Source of the DNA: Candidatus Calescibacterium sp.
GTDB lineage: Bacteria; Calescibacteriota; Calescibacteriia; Calescibacteriales; Calescibacteriaceae
NCBI GenBank assembly: GCA_025060505.1
Contig: JANXBU010000003.1
Span: 1 to 64,000, forward strand
Direction: 5' to 3'
Length of the DNA stretch: 64,000 bases
Shown here: positions 1-9,538 of the stretch, piece after piece
Layout: each line of letters begins with the position of its first letter
Position numbering within the stretch: the first letter of the stretch is position 1
The notes under the pieces: generated by a model
Databases searched by the model: none
Told to the model about the DNA's origin: nothing
Seen by the model: the letters and a program-made list of their open reading frames with translations, nothing else
Translations under genes and position numbers: made by a program

Positions 1-321
1 AGAGAAGATTTAAGGAAGGAGGTAGAAAAATCAGTGATAGATATAGATATAACTAAAACGTGGCTATATCAGGAGGGAATGCAAGAAGGGATACAAAAAG
101 GTAGAAGGGAAGGGATAAGAGAGGGTGTAAAGAAAGGCCTGAAGGAAGCATTGGTATCTGTTATACAGGTCAAGTTTGGCAAGATTTCCAAATCAATTAA
201 GAAAGAGATAATGGAAATTGATGATGTAGATAAACTTAGATTTCTGAAAAGAGAGATAATGAAGGCAAAGACTCTGAAAGAATTTGAGAAAAAACTCAGA
301 ACAATCAAACATAGTAGGTAG
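1..321 (+). CDS. C-terminal part of an Rpn-like PD-(D/E)XK nuclease/transposase-family protein (cut by window edge)
   Basis: The frame is open from base 1, so the gene begins to the left of the window; the internal GTG at 34 is not needed as a start. What remains is the C-terminal tail: a four-residue periodic stretch of Gly with charged residues (EGMQ, EGIQ, KGRR, EGIR, EGVK, KGLK) followed by a helical, Lys-rich end. This matches in style and order the tail of the complete gene at 30539-31456, so the two are paralogues. Family knowledge: Rpn-like proteins are recombination-promoting nucleases, often multicopy and mobile-element-like. The catalytic domain is not visible here, so the call depends on the paralogue. 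Confidence 0.6.
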   Translation, partial: REDLRKEVEKSVIDIDITKTWLYQEGMQEGIQKGRREGIREGVKKGLKEALVSVIQVKFGKISKSIKKEIMEIDDVDKLRFLKREIMKAKTLKEFEKKLRTIKHSR

Positions 322-473
322 GGGTGTTTAGATCTCGGTAATTTAGGGTTCGTAATGGAATTGGTGGTTTGATAGAGATTTTCGCATAAGCTGGCAAGTT
401 CTATTGATCTCAATTTGTTTTTTTCGGAAGCAATCTATGTTTCTCGATCTGTGGAATCTGCTATGTTATAAAT

Positions 474-1559
474 TTATGTTACGAAATCGTTTTCCAGCTT
501 TTTCTTTATATCTTCTATTTTACTTAAATCAGAAGCAAAATATATTTTTCTTATAGGCCAAGATATTTCTATTTTTTCTAAATCAAATCTTTTTTTCAGA
601 GATTTTATAAACTGATGAACTACGGGAAAAATATAGCTCCGTTCTTCTACGCTAAGTACTACAATGAAATTTATATTTGAATCTCCAAAGTTTTGATATC
701 TTATAAACGGTTCGAAGTTCTTTACAGCTCCCGGAGCACTTTGCTGAATCTCCTTTGCGACATCAATAGTAACTCTCTCAACTTTCTCAAGATCAGATTC
801 ATAAGATACACCAACCTGAACTGGTACCAGAACTTCTCTGTTAGGAAGATAATAATTTACGACTACACTCTCGGAAAACTTTGAGTTAGGTATGATTACT
901 ATCTGGTTGAAGGGGGTTCTGATTCTTATAGATCTCCATCCTATATCTTCAACATATCCGGATATGTTCATTGCAGGTATTTCTATAAAATCTCCTATTC
1001 TTACGGACCTTTCTGCCATTGTATGTAGTCCGGATATAAGATTTGCCAGTGTTGGTTGCAGAGCAAGTCCCATAGCAAGTCCGCCGATTCCAAGTGTTGC
1101 TATAAGCGGTGTGATTTTAACTCCGAGATGGTCAAGCAATATAAGTCCGGCTACAAGATAAATCATTATGTTTACTACTTTTGAGATTATATCTGGAGTT
1201 TTCTCAAAACCAGCTTGAAATTTCAGCCATGCTTTTATTAGTATTGATGTAATTTTGGCTGAATAAATGGTGAATGTGAGAACAAGGAGGACAAAGAAAA
1301 TTTTTTTGACAACAGCTTTCTCGGTTAGGTTCAGATTGTTCAAAGATATGTAAGTTCCGCCAAGAATTATCAGGAATATCAAAGGTTTTTTCGATACTCT
1401 CAAAATCTTGTCATCTATTTGTGTTTCGGTTTTTGAGGCGATTTTTGATACAAAACGTTCCAGAATGAAAGCTGTAAGATAAGATAGAATCAGTGAAACG
1501 AGAAATATCAGAGAAGAAAATAAGTATTTATTCGTTGCAAATTTCTCAAATATTTCCAT
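474..1559 (-). CDS. mscS: MscS-family mechanosensitive ion channel
   Basis: 361 residues. Hydrophobic segments lie near residues 13-33, 58-72, 86-108 and 127-145, followed by the Gly/Ala-rich pore helix typical of MscS (about 153-180, including GLALQPTLANLISG). The beta domain follows (VRIGDFIEI at 187-195; IIPNSKFSES at 222-231) and then the alpha/beta C-terminal domain. Role by family: inner-membrane channel that opens under membrane tension and releases solutes on hypo-osmotic shock. It is divergent from yicC with only 25 bp between start codons, leaving no room for a usual leader. The longer N-terminus than E. coli MscS suggests one extra membrane segment. Confidence 0.9.
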   Translation of the reverse strand: MEIFEKFATNKYLFSSLIFLVSLILSYLTAFILERFVSKIASKTETQIDDKILRVSKKPLIFLIILGGTYISLNNLNLTEKAVVKKIFFVLLVLTFTIYSAKITSILIKAWLKFQAGFEKTPDIISKVVNIMIYLVAGLILLDHLGVKITPLIATLGIGGLAMGLALQPTLANLISGLHTMAERSVRIGDFIEIPAMNISGYVEDIGWRSIRIRTPFNQIVIIPNSKFSESVVVNYYLPNREVLVPVQVGVSYESDLEKVERVTIDVAKEIQQSAPGAVKNFEPFIRYQNFGDSNINFIVVLSVEERSYIFPVVHQFIKSLKKRFDLEKIEISWPIRKIYFASDLSKIEDIKKKLENDFVT

Positions 1560-1584
1560 ATATCAAAACTTATATTTTATAAAA
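1560..1584. promoter_or_regulatory. Very short divergent promoter region (mscS / yicC)
   Basis: Only 25 bp separate the two ATGs. On the plus strand a TATTTT hexamer (1573-1578) ends 6 nt before the yicC ATG; on the minus strand TATAAG lies 9 nt before the mscS ATG. There is no Shine-Dalgarno-like sequence on either side. This fits overlapping leaderless promoters but is inference from sequence only. Confidence 0.4.
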
Positions 1585-2325
1585 ATGAAAAGCATGACGG
1601 GATACGGTATTGAATACTCTTTTGTTGGAGGAAAAAAAATAAGCTGTTGGATAAAATCTGTCAACTCAAAATATCTTGAAATTTACTTTGATATACCAGC
1701 GGAACACATTGGTGTTGAGCCGGATATGAGACGCGAGATAAGGAAGAGAGTCAAAAGAGGAAAAGTGGAAGTTTTTATAAGAGAAGAAAAAACAGGTTTT
1801 CCTATATCTTTTCGAAGAGTTAAGTCAGAAGATATTCTTTCTCTGTTTCAATCTGCTTTGATCAAATTTGAGGAATCAAGAGAAGATGAAGGACAAGTTA
1901 TAGCTCAGGATCTATTGCAGAGAATAAATAAGATAAGAGAATTTATTTCAGACATAGAAAATTTACACGCAAGTTTTCCAGAAAGAATTAAAGCTATTTT
2001 GAAAGAAAGAGTTCAGCAAATTGCCGTTGAGATGGGTATGGAAAACATTCCGGAGGACGTAATAGATAAAGCTGGTGTTGTTCACATTGTAAGGAAAGCA
2101 GATATATCTGAGGAGATAACAAGAATAAAATCGCATATTGATTCCTTTGAAGATGAAGTCGAGAGAGAAGGTGATGGCAAAAAGCTTATGTTCATAGCTC
2201 AGGAGATTTTGAGAGAACTCAATACGATGGGGGCAAAATCCCTTGACATCAGAATATCTGAAAAAGTTATAGAATCAAAACTCGAAATAGAAAGAATAAG
2301 GGAACAACTTCATAATGTTGAGTGA
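1585..2325 (+). CDS. yicC: YicC-family endoribonuclease
   Basis: 246 residues, starting with the family N-terminus KSMTGYG. Then come SVNSKYLEIYFDIP (about 25-38), the REIRKRVKRGKVEV segment (about 50-63), and the conserved C-terminal half: EITRIKSHIDSF, LMFIAQEILRELNTMGAKS, and a final IERIREQLHNVE. YicC proteins are stress-linked bacterial proteins that act as endoribonucleases. The protein is shorter than the usual 285-295 residues, with the loss in the central linker. The start is fixed by the family N-terminus; there is no ribosome-binding site and a TANNNT box lies just upstream. Confidence 0.9.
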   Translation: MKSMTGYGIEYSFVGGKKISCWIKSVNSKYLEIYFDIPAEHIGVEPDMRREIRKRVKRGKVEVFIREEKTGFPISFRRVKSEDILSLFQSALIKFEESREDEGQVIAQDLLQRINKIREFISDIENLHASFPERIKAILKERVQQIAVEMGMENIPEDVIDKAGVVHIVRKADISEEITRIKSHIDSFEDEVEREGDGKKLMFIAQEILRELNTMGAKSLDIRISEKVIESKLEIERIREQLHNVE

Positions 2326-2616
2326 TTTTTGAAATCATGCTTCAGAGATTTTTGAATTCGGTGTTTTTGAATTTGTAGTTATCCTGCTTTGTCAGGAGGT
2401 TTATTAATCTTATCTTACTATAACGAAGCAACAGTTTTGGTATTTTTGGTGTTTCTTTTTATTGGCAAAGCAATTGAACATCTTCAAAATATGTTTCCTT
2501 TTATTTTGATGATATAGAAGAATTAACAGCCCTATTTTATTCATATCAGCATTGCGACTTTTTAAATTATTCTGAAAAAGATTTTTTCCAAATTTGTTTT
2601 AATATTTTGAAGTAGT

Positions 2617-3030
2617 ATGGAAGAGATTGCACAAATTGTAGAGGAGAGTTTGAGCAAAGGTCAAAAATACTTTGAGAGAAATGGACAGATTTTCAAAATA
2701 AGAGACTACGAGCTTACAATTATATTGAAACCAGACCTCTCAGATGCAAATGAAAAAGAGCTAATCGAGCAAATAAAGTCTCAGATAAGAAGAAACTTAG
2801 GTAAGATAAACTACGAAGAAGAGCCGAAGCTTAGACTTTTTGCCTACAATATAGGAAAATATGATAGAGGAAAGTATTATTATGTGGAATACTCAGGAAT
2901 AGCTGAGCCAGAGATAACTTTTCTGAAATTGAATCCAGGGGTTATAAGATATCTTTTAGTTTTGAAAGAACCTATTGAGACAAAAGGACATATATGGAGA
3001 AGAAAAGTCAAAGAGAGTCTGGTAAAGTGA
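2617..3030 (+). CDS. Conserved-looking hypothetical protein, 137 residues
   Basis: I do not recognise this protein. It is soluble and charged, with no signal peptide or membrane segment, and alternates predicted helix and strand (helix 1-15, a strand-rich middle such as YELTIILKP, and strands RLFAYNIGK and KYYYVEYSGI). It lies 52 bp upstream of mlaE on the same strand and may be cotranscribed. Upstream is an AT-rich TAATAT/TATTTT box 8-11 nt before the ATG and no Shine-Dalgarno. Codon use resembles its neighbours. Confidence 0.6.
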   Translation: MEEIAQIVEESLSKGQKYFERNGQIFKIRDYELTIILKPDLSDANEKELIEQIKSQIRRNLGKINYEEEPKLRLFAYNIGKYDRGKYYYVEYSGIAEPEITFLKLNPGVIRYLLVLKEPIETKGHIWRRKVKESLVK

Positions 3031-3082
3031 AAAAGAACTAAACATATTATTCAGTAAACGGTAATACCTAAAATACGAAAAT

Positions 3083-3823
3083 GTGGGTATAATATCAAAC
3101 TTTTTGGGTATTATTCTGTTTTCATTGCAATCTTTTCGAGAAACTCTGAAACCTCCTTTTAGATTTTCTCTGGTTTTCAAGGAGATAGAATTTTCAGGTG
3201 TGAGATCTTTACCTATAATAGCAATAACTTCGGTTTTCTTAGGCATGGTTTTCACTCTTCATTCAATCAGGGCTTTTTCAGCAGTGGGTATGGAATCTCT
3301 TGTTGGACCTTCTGTTATGCTTTCTTTTGCTCGCGAGCTTGCGAGCGGGTTTGCAGGTCTTATAATAACCGGAAGAGTGGGAGCTGCTTACTGCTCTCAG
3401 ATAGGAACAATGAAAATAACCGAACAACTTGACGCCCTGTATATAATGGGTATCTCTCCTATACAGTATGTTGCTGTTCCGAAAATTGTGGCTCTTGCAA
3501 TAGTTATGCCGCTTATATACTTTTTCTTTATGTTCCTTGGTATGATCGGTGGTATGATCTCGGCTTCTTTCTACTCAATTGAACCTTTTTTGTTTCTGAA
3601 AGATGTTCACGGATGGGTCGAAATAGAAGATCTTGTCTTAGGGGTTGTTAAATCTTCTGCCTTTGGAATGACAATCGGATTCACTTCATGCTACTTTGGT
3701 TTCATAACTGCAGGTAGTACAGAAGCTGTTGGACAAAGAACAACAGAATCAATTGTATATTCCATGATAATAATCTTTATCGTGAATTATGTTATCTCCT
3801 CTCTGTTCTATTTGATCAAGTAA
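3083..3823 (+). CDS. mlaE: MlaE-family phospholipid ABC transporter permease
   Basis: 246 residues with a GTG start. It has the MlaE/YrbE arrangement: an amphipathic N-terminus, first membrane segment (about 50-65), the conserved middle with ELASGFAGLIITGRVGAAYCSQIGTM (about 86-112), TEQLDALYIMGISPIQYVAVPK, then three further membrane segments. MlaE is the inner-membrane permease of the Mla lipid transporter, which moves phospholipid across the envelope. The usual partners are not adjacent: an MlaD-like protein is at 57767-58720, and no MlaF ATPase is in the window. It is followed 89 bp downstream by the complex III operon. Confidence 0.9.
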   Translation: MGIISNFLGIILFSLQSFRETLKPPFRFSLVFKEIEFSGVRSLPIIAITSVFLGMVFTLHSIRAFSAVGMESLVGPSVMLSFARELASGFAGLIITGRVGAAYCSQIGTMKITEQLDALYIMGISPIQYVAVPKIVALAIVMPLIYFFFMFLGMIGGMISASFYSIEPFLFLKDVHGWVEIEDLVLGVVKSSAFGMTIGFTSCYFGFITAGSTEAVGQRTTESIVYSMIIIFIVNYVISSLFYLIK

Positions 3824-3912
3824 AATAGAAAAATTCTTGTTTTGTTCTATGCTGAATATAGAAACCTTATAAACAAAGAAATTTGTAAAAAATTTTGTTT
3901 TTATGAACAAAT

Positions 3913-4536
3913 ATGCTTTCAAAATTAAAGAAAAAAGAAATGTATAGTAACCCATCTAAACTTTGGAAAAGATTCTTTTTCTTCTTTTTGGTTTTTTCCG
4001 GAATTTTCGGAGTAGTCGCTCTTGCTCAACAATCTTCTAATCAAAAAGTTCCACAGGTCAAAGAAAAAGAGTTTGATTTCTGGAAAGCTGTTTTCTACAA
4101 AAATCCTTTTCCGGAAAAATTACCTCAGCCTATAAAGTTTCCACACAATACGCACGTTCAAAAGCTTGGTCTGGATTGTAAGTTTTGTCACTACTATGTT
4201 GAAAAATCAAAATATGCAGGCGTTCCATCTGTTGCTGATTGTATGGGATGTCACAGATATGTATCAACTGTTATGGAGAAACCAGATATAAAGAAACTTT
4301 TTCAGTACTATGAAAAAGGGGAACCAATTCCATGGCTCAAAGTTCACAATCTCCCAGACTTCGTAAGATTTACACACAGAATGCACATTAATGCGGGAGT
4401 AGAGTGCTACGAATGTCATGGAGATGTTGCTTCTATGGATACTGCTCAAAGAGTTGCTCCGCTTTCTATGGATTGGTGCTTGAATTGCCACAGACAGAGA
4501 AATGCATCAACAGAGTGTTATACTTGCCATTACTAG
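3913..4536 (+). CDS. actA: Alternative complex III subunit ActA, pentaheme cytochrome c
   Basis: 207 residues with an N-terminal signal anchor (about 19-39) and five CxxCH haem-binding motifs starting at C89, C110, C165, C189 and C202. Many additional His residues can act as axial ligands. ActA is the periplasm-facing multihaem subunit of the quinol:cytochrome c oxidoreductase that replaces the bc1 complex. It is first in the actABCDEF operon; actB starts 14 nt after its stop behind an AGGAGG site. An in-frame Met at residue 10 is an alternative start. Confidence 0.93.
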   Translation: MLSKLKKKEMYSNPSKLWKRFFFFFLVFSGIFGVVALAQQSSNQKVPQVKEKEFDFWKAVFYKNPFPEKLPQPIKFPHNTHVQKLGLDCKFCHYYVEKSKYAGVPSVADCMGCHRYVSTVMEKPDIKKLFQYYEKGEPIPWLKVHNLPDFVRFTHRMHINAGVECYECHGDVASMDTAQRVAPLSMDWCLNCHRQRNASTECYTCHY

Positions 4537-4550
4537 GAGGTAAAAAATAA

Positions 4551-7500
4551 ATGAATGATATAAAAAATGAAATGAACAACGGAGGAAAGAAGGAAAACAT
4601 AGACATATCAAGAAGGAATTTTTTCAAGTTTTTCGGGAAAAGTTCTGTTGCAGTCGGTACAGTTGCTCTTATAGAAAGCTGTGTGAAGAAACCGGAACCG
4701 GAGAAACTTCTTCCATATTTGAATGTTCCGGAAACCATTATTCCGGGTGTTCCGTATTTTTATGCAACAACTTGTTCTGGTTGTCCTGCTTCATGTGGTA
4801 TCCTTGTGAAAACAGAAGATGCTATACCAAGAAAAGTAGAGGGAAATCCAGAACATCCATTGAGTGGAGGTAAAACTTGTGCCAGAGCTCAGGCTACTTT
4901 GCACCAACTCTATTCCCCAGATAGAATAAAAGATAATTTGATAAGAGGTAAAACAGAAACCAAAACAATTTCAACCGATGAAGTTATTCAGATTATAGCT
5001 GATAAGATTAAAGAAGCTGATCCGAAGAAAATATTTTTCATTACTGGAAACATAACAGGAAAAACTGAGAAATTTTATCTTGATTTCGCAAGCAACTTTG
5101 GCATTCCTTACGAAAACATAATAAGATGGGAAACATTCTCTTTTTCGGGAATCAGAAAAGCGTCTGAGCTTCTTTTTGGTGTACAATCTGTTCCAATTTT
5201 CAGAATAGATAAATCAGATTTTATACTTTCTCTTTCTGCTGACTTTCTTGACTCTGGTCCTTCAACTGTACTTTATACAAGATGGTTCGGTCAGTTTATA
5301 TCTGTTGATGAAAAAGCTGGAAGAAAAAATAAGTTTGTTCATGTTTCTCCAAGATTAAATCTTACTGGTCAAAATGCTCAAAAATGGATAAAAGTAAAAC
5401 CCGGTGGTGAGGTGGTTTTTGCTTCACTACTTCTAAACAAAATAATAGATGAGAAATTCTCAAACTATTCATACTTGAAGATCCAAGTTCCAGCAGGACT
5501 CCAGGAGAAATACAATATATTACAGAAGGATATTGATTTTGTGGCTAAACTTCTGATCAATTCAAGTTCTCCTTTGGTTATTCCACCTTCTTATGGAGCA
5601 GAGGATCTAACATCTTTGTGCTTGGTTAGTTTGCTTATAAACTATGTTCTTGGAAGTTATGAGAAAAACATATCTCTTGAAGGGTTCTCATACAGCAAGC
5701 TTGCAACATATTCCGAGATATCATCTTTCATACAGAAAGCTAAAAACAAGCAAGTGGATATACTCTTTGTGATGAATAATTTCGACTTAGTCTACACCAT
5801 TCCGGACTCGTTTGGGATAAAATCTGCTTTGTCGGAGATTCCGTTTGTTGTTTCATTTGCGTATCATCAGAATGAGACATCCGATTTTTCACATCTTGTT
5901 GTTGCAGACCTTCATCCATTTGAGAGATGGGGAGATTCGGAGATCGTAAATGGACTCATCAGCTTCTATCAACCTGTTATAAGACCAATGTATCAAAAGT
6001 TGCAATCTGAGGATATTTTGATTGCTGTTGCTAACAAGTTAAAAGAAGGTTCTTTCAACTATCAGAGCTTCAAAGATTATATGTTCGGTCAATACGGATT
6101 TTCCGATGAGCAGATTGTCAAGTACCTTGAGCTTGGCGGAGTCTTCAATTTTGATTTAGCTCAAAAGCCGGTTTCTCTGAAATCAGATGTTACAGAGGTA
6201 ATCGGAAAATTGAAATTCAATGAAGTTTCGGATGGATTGAACCTTATAGCATATGTTCCATATCACATTTATGATGGAAGGCTTGCAAATTCTCCTTGGA
6301 TGCAGCAGTTTTTTGATGTTTCTAACAGAGTTTCTTGGACTAACTCCGCTGAGATGAGCAAAAAAACAGCTCAGAAACTCGGTGTAAAGAACGGAGACAT
6401 AATAGAAATTGAAAAGGAAGGAAAGAAAATAGAGCTTCCGGTTGCTGTTTATTACGGAATTGTTGACGATGTTATTGCGGTTTCTGTTGGAAGAGGACAT
6501 AAAAAATACGGAAGATTTGCAAATACTGGTGCAAATGTTTTTGATTTGATCGAACCAAGGTACGATCAGCTTTCTGGGGATCTATCATTTTTTGTTCCAA
6601 ACATCTCTGTATCAAAAACAACAAAGAAGCTCAGAAGACTGCCAACAGATCAAGGTGTTCCGAGAACGCTTGGAAGAGGTGTTGCTTTCTTCACATCAGT
6701 TCAAAAGCTACCAGAACAAGACTACTATAAGAAATTCAAAGATTACGAAAAACTGCTCAAAAAGAGGTTCCCAAAAGGCGATATAGAAAAATACAACAGA
6801 GATTCAGCAAAGCCTTCTCCATACAAATGGGGACTTGTTGTTGACCTTGATAAATGTATTGGTTGTCAGGCCTGTGTGATAGCTTGTCAGGTTGAAAACA
6901 ACATACCATTTGTAGATCAGAAGGAGGTGATCTGGGGTAGAGAGATAAGTTGGGTGAGAGTTGAAAGATACTTCGTTTCTCCAGAAGAAATTGAGCATAA
7001 AGGTGAGCATCATAACGGACACAACGGAAAAGAATCAGATGAACTTTATCCAGTTTTTGTCCCAATGATGTGTCAGCAGTGTGATCATGCTCCTTGTGAA
7101 TATGTTTGTCCTGTTTATGCAACAGGGCATACATCAGATGGTTTGAATTATCAGGCTTACAACAGATGTGTTGGAACGCGTTTCTGTGCAAATAACTGTC
7201 CTTACAAAGTTAGATACTTCAACTGGCATGACTACTACAAGAATATTCCAGAACCGCTTACTATGGGTTTGAATCCAGAGGTTACAGTTAGATCGAAGGG
7301 TGTTATGGAGAAATGCACATTCTGTATTCAGCGTATAAAGTATGCTGAGCACAATGCTAAGGTAGAAAAGAGAGAAGTGAGAGATGGAGAAATTACCCCA
7401 GCATGTGCGCAGGTCTGTCCAACCGATGCTATAACCTTTGGAAACTTGAAATCAGAGAGCTCAAAAGTTTCTCAAGTGAGAAAATCAAAGAGGGCGGATT

Positions 7501-7580
7501 GGTCTTTGAAGGAGCTCGGAACAGATCCAGCTGTGACATACCTTGAAAAAGTTTTTGACTTGGAAATTTTGAAGGGGTAG
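4551..7580 (+). CDS. actB: Alternative complex III subunit ActB, molybdopterin-like domain fused to iron-sulfur domain
   Basis: 1009 residues. A twin-arginine signal (SRRNFFKFF, RR at 21-22) precedes a hydrophobic stretch and Cys44, which may be a lipidation site. Residues about 70-680 resemble a molybdopterin oxidoreductase with an N-terminal Cys cluster (TTCSGCPASCG) and an NPEHP motif. Family knowledge is that ActB carries no molybdenum cofactor. The C-terminal ferredoxin-like part has four Cys groups: CIGCQACVIAC (about 769-779), CQQCDHAPCEYVC (about 840), CVGTRFCANNC (about 873) and CTFC...CAQVC (about 922-957), as expected for three 4Fe-4S and one 3Fe-4S cluster. It moves electrons from quinol oxidation toward the cytochrome subunits. 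Confidence 0.93.
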   Translation: MNDIKNEMNNGGKKENIDISRRNFFKFFGKSSVAVGTVALIESCVKKPEPEKLLPYLNVPETIIPGVPYFYATTCSGCPASCGILVKTEDAIPRKVEGNPEHPLSGGKTCARAQATLHQLYSPDRIKDNLIRGKTETKTISTDEVIQIIADKIKEADPKKIFFITGNITGKTEKFYLDFASNFGIPYENIIRWETFSFSGIRKASELLFGVQSVPIFRIDKSDFILSLSADFLDSGPSTVLYTRWFGQFISVDEKAGRKNKFVHVSPRLNLTGQNAQKWIKVKPGGEVVFASLLLNKIIDEKFSNYSYLKIQVPAGLQEKYNILQKDIDFVAKLLINSSSPLVIPPSYGAEDLTSLCLVSLLINYVLGSYEKNISLEGFSYSKLATYSEISSFIQKAKNKQVDILFVMNNFDLVYTIPDSFGIKSALSEIPFVVSFAYHQNETSDFSHLVVADLHPFERWGDSEIVNGLISFYQPVIRPMYQKLQSEDILIAVANKLKEGSFNYQSFKDYMFGQYGFSDEQIVKYLELGGVFNFDLAQKPVSLKSDVTEVIGKLKFNEVSDGLNLIAYVPYHIYDGRLANSPWMQQFFDVSNRVSWTNSAEMSKKTAQKLGVKNGDIIEIEKEGKKIELPVAVYYGIVDDVIAVSVGRGHKKYGRFANTGANVFDLIEPRYDQLSGDLSFFVPNISVSKTTKKLRRLPTDQGVPRTLGRGVAFFTSVQKLPEQDYYKKFKDYEKLLKKRFPKGDIEKYNRDSAKPSPYKWGLVVDLDKCIGCQACVIACQVENNIPFVDQKEVIWGREISWVRVERYFVSPEEIEHKGEHHNGHNGKESDELYPVFVPMMCQQCDHAPCEYVCPVYATGHTSDGLNYQAYNRCVGTRFCANNCPYKVRYFNWHDYYKNIPEPLTMGLNPEVTVRSKGVMEKCTFCIQRIKYAEHNAKVEKREVRDGEITPACAQVCPTDAITFGNLKSESSKVSQVRKSKRADWSLKELGTDPAVTYLEKVFDLEILKG

Positions 7581-7626
7581 ATTTTGAAGAGATGATAAAT
7601 ATGGAAAACCGAGGGAGGTATAGTTT

Positions 7627-9030
7627 ATGAAGGTTGATGCGTCAGGTCAGAAGGTAATATCTGTTGACATACACGAGGGGATGTCTCCAGAAGCTAGGGA
7701 GTATGGTAGGCAGTTTACATACTCTGAAATATCTGAGGAGATATGGCGTGCTTCTCAGAAGCCATCGCTTGCTTACTTTTTAGCTTTGGGATTTTGCATA
7801 GGTGGAGTTCTTCTGGGAGTTGGAACCTTTGCTTATATGGTGATAGATGGTATGGGAGTTGTTGGTTTCACTCCGCCTATATTCTGGGTGCACTTTATTG
7901 TTAATTTCGTTTTCTGGGTAGGTATTGCTCACTCTGGAACTCTGATTTCAGCTGTGCTTCATCTCTTCCGCTCAAAATGGAGAAGAGGTATTTTCAGAAT
8001 AGCAGAAGCTATGACAGTTTTTGCCGTTCTCACAGCTGGTCTCTTCCCTCTTATACACATAGGACGCCAATGGTATTTCTACTGGCTTGTTCCTTATCCA
8101 AACCGAGGAATGTGGGTAAATTTCAAATCTGCTCTCATGTGGGATTTTGTCGCTGTTTTAACATATCTTACGGTAAGTGTGATGTTCTTCTACATAGGGA
8201 TGATTCCAGATCTCGCTACATTTCGTGATAAGGCAAAAGGAATAAGGAAATTTATTTATTCGCTTCTTTCATTGGGATGGAAGGGAACAGATAAAGAGTG
8301 GAGGCACTACAACAGATCATATATGTTTTTTGCAGCTTTTGCTACCCCTCTTGTTATATCGGTCCACTCGGTGGTGTCTTTGGATTTTGCTTCTGGTGTT
8401 ATACCGGGTTGGCAGAGCACTATATTCCCACCATATTTCGTTGCAGGTGCTATATTCTCTGGAATGGCAATGGTTGTGACAATAGTGACTCCGCTGAGGA
8501 AACTTATGAAACTTGAAAAATTCATAACAGACTGGCACTATGATCATATGGGGAAGATTATTCTTGTCACAGGTCTTATAGTTACATACTCCTACGTTGT
8601 TGAATTTGTTTTAGCTTTATTTTCTGGAAATATATATGAGTATCAACAGTTTGTATACAGGGCTGTCGGACATTACAGTGGTCCGTTTTGGGGTATGGTA
8701 ATTTGTAACTGTGTTGTTCCACTTTTTATGATTTCAAAGAAAGTAAGGACAAATGTCTGGCTTATGTTTGTTCTTTCAATTTTTGTAAACATAGGTATGT
8801 GGCTTGAACGTTTCAACATAATTATGATTTCTCTATCGCATGACTTTCTACCGTATGCTTTTGATGTGTATAGAATGAAGTGGCCAGAATGGGCTATGAC
8901 TTTTGCTGCCTTCTGCTGGTTCTTCATGTGGTTCTTATTATTTGCTAAATTTTTCCCAGTCATATCTGTTGCGGAAACAAAGGAATTGGTTCCAAAACCT
9001 TTTAGAAAAGGAGGTGAGCACCATGGGTAA
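7627..9030 (+). CDS. actC: Alternative complex III subunit ActC, NrfD-type quinol-binding membrane protein
   Basis: 467 residues, about ten membrane segments, NrfD/PsrC family. Recognisable stretches are FWVHFIVNFVFWVGIAHSGTLISA (about 94-117), WYFYWLVPYPNRGMWVNF (about 149-166) and SHDFLPYAFDVY near the C-terminus. ActC is one of the two large quinol-interacting membrane subunits, with ActF. The start is supported by GGGAGGT about 8 nt upstream. Its last 8 nt overlap the start of actD. Confidence 0.93.
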   Translation: MKVDASGQKVISVDIHEGMSPEAREYGRQFTYSEISEEIWRASQKPSLAYFLALGFCIGGVLLGVGTFAYMVIDGMGVVGFTPPIFWVHFIVNFVFWVGIAHSGTLISAVLHLFRSKWRRGIFRIAEAMTVFAVLTAGLFPLIHIGRQWYFYWLVPYPNRGMWVNFKSALMWDFVAVLTYLTVSVMFFYIGMIPDLATFRDKAKGIRKFIYSLLSLGWKGTDKEWRHYNRSYMFFAAFATPLVISVHSVVSLDFASGVIPGWQSTIFPPYFVAGAIFSGMAMVVTIVTPLRKLMKLEKFITDWHYDHMGKIILVTGLIVTYSYVVEFVLALFSGNIYEYQQFVYRAVGHYSGPFWGMVICNCVVPLFMISKKVRTNVWLMFVLSIFVNIGMWLERFNIIMISLSHDFLPYAFDVYRMKWPEWAMTFAAFCWFFMWFLLFAKFFPVISVAETKELVPKPFRKGGEHHG

Positions 9031-9538
9031 GGTAGTTTTAGGTAAGTTTACCTACGTAGATGATGTAGAAGAGGCAATAGATGAACTCCTGAAAGCAGGT
9101 TATAACAAAAAAGATATACAATTTATATCATCATTTCCAATTGAAGATATTATAGATAAACTTGGTGGAACAGATAGTCCGGTAAAATTTCCAGTTCTTG
9201 TAGGTGGTCTTACAGGTTTTTCTGCAGCCATTGCTCTTGTGCTCGTAACATCGCTTGCTTATGTTCTGCCGGTTGGTGGAAAGCCTGTTGTTGCTTGGAT
9301 ACCATATGTAATAGTTATGTTTGAGATGACAGTTCTTTTAGGATCAATTTTCAATCTGCTTGGAGTTATATTGTTGTCACGCTTACCAGATATATTTTTC
9401 TTCCTCGGTTGGAGAGCCTATCTTCCTTCCTTCTCTGATGACAAATTCGGAATAGCCGTATACACAGATAAAATAGATGAGGTGGTTTCAATTTTTAAGA
9501 AGAACAACGTAGAGGAGGTCAGGGAATATGAGGTTTAA
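9023..9538 (+). CDS. actD: Alternative complex III subunit ActD (DUF3341)
   Basis: 171 residues from the ATG at 9023, chosen because GGAGGTGAG lies just upstream and the family N-terminus begins MGKVVLGKFTYVDDVEEAI. A longer in-frame start at 8903 lies inside actC and lacks support. Order: an N-terminal ferredoxin-like alpha/beta domain (1-55), two membrane segments (about 57-80 and 93-118) with a Pro/Gly turn VLPVGGKPV, and a C-terminal tail. ActD is a membrane-attached accessory subunit. It overlaps actC by 8 nt and actE by 11 nt, so translation is probably coupled. Confidence 0.9.
   Translation: MGKVVLGKFTYVDDVEEAIDELLKAGYNKKDIQFISSFPIEDIIDKLGGTDSPVKFPVLVGGLTGFSAAIALVLVTSLAYVLPVGGKPVVAWIPYVIVMFEMTVLLGSIFNLLGVILLSRLPDIFFFLGWRAYLPSFSDDKFGIAVYTDKIDEVVSIFKKNNVEEVREYEV

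Noticed and set aside
2326-2616. RNA gene or terminator in the spacer after yicC
   Set aside because: Only a 4-bp CCTG/CAGG stem is seen and no conserved RNA motif; nothing supportable.
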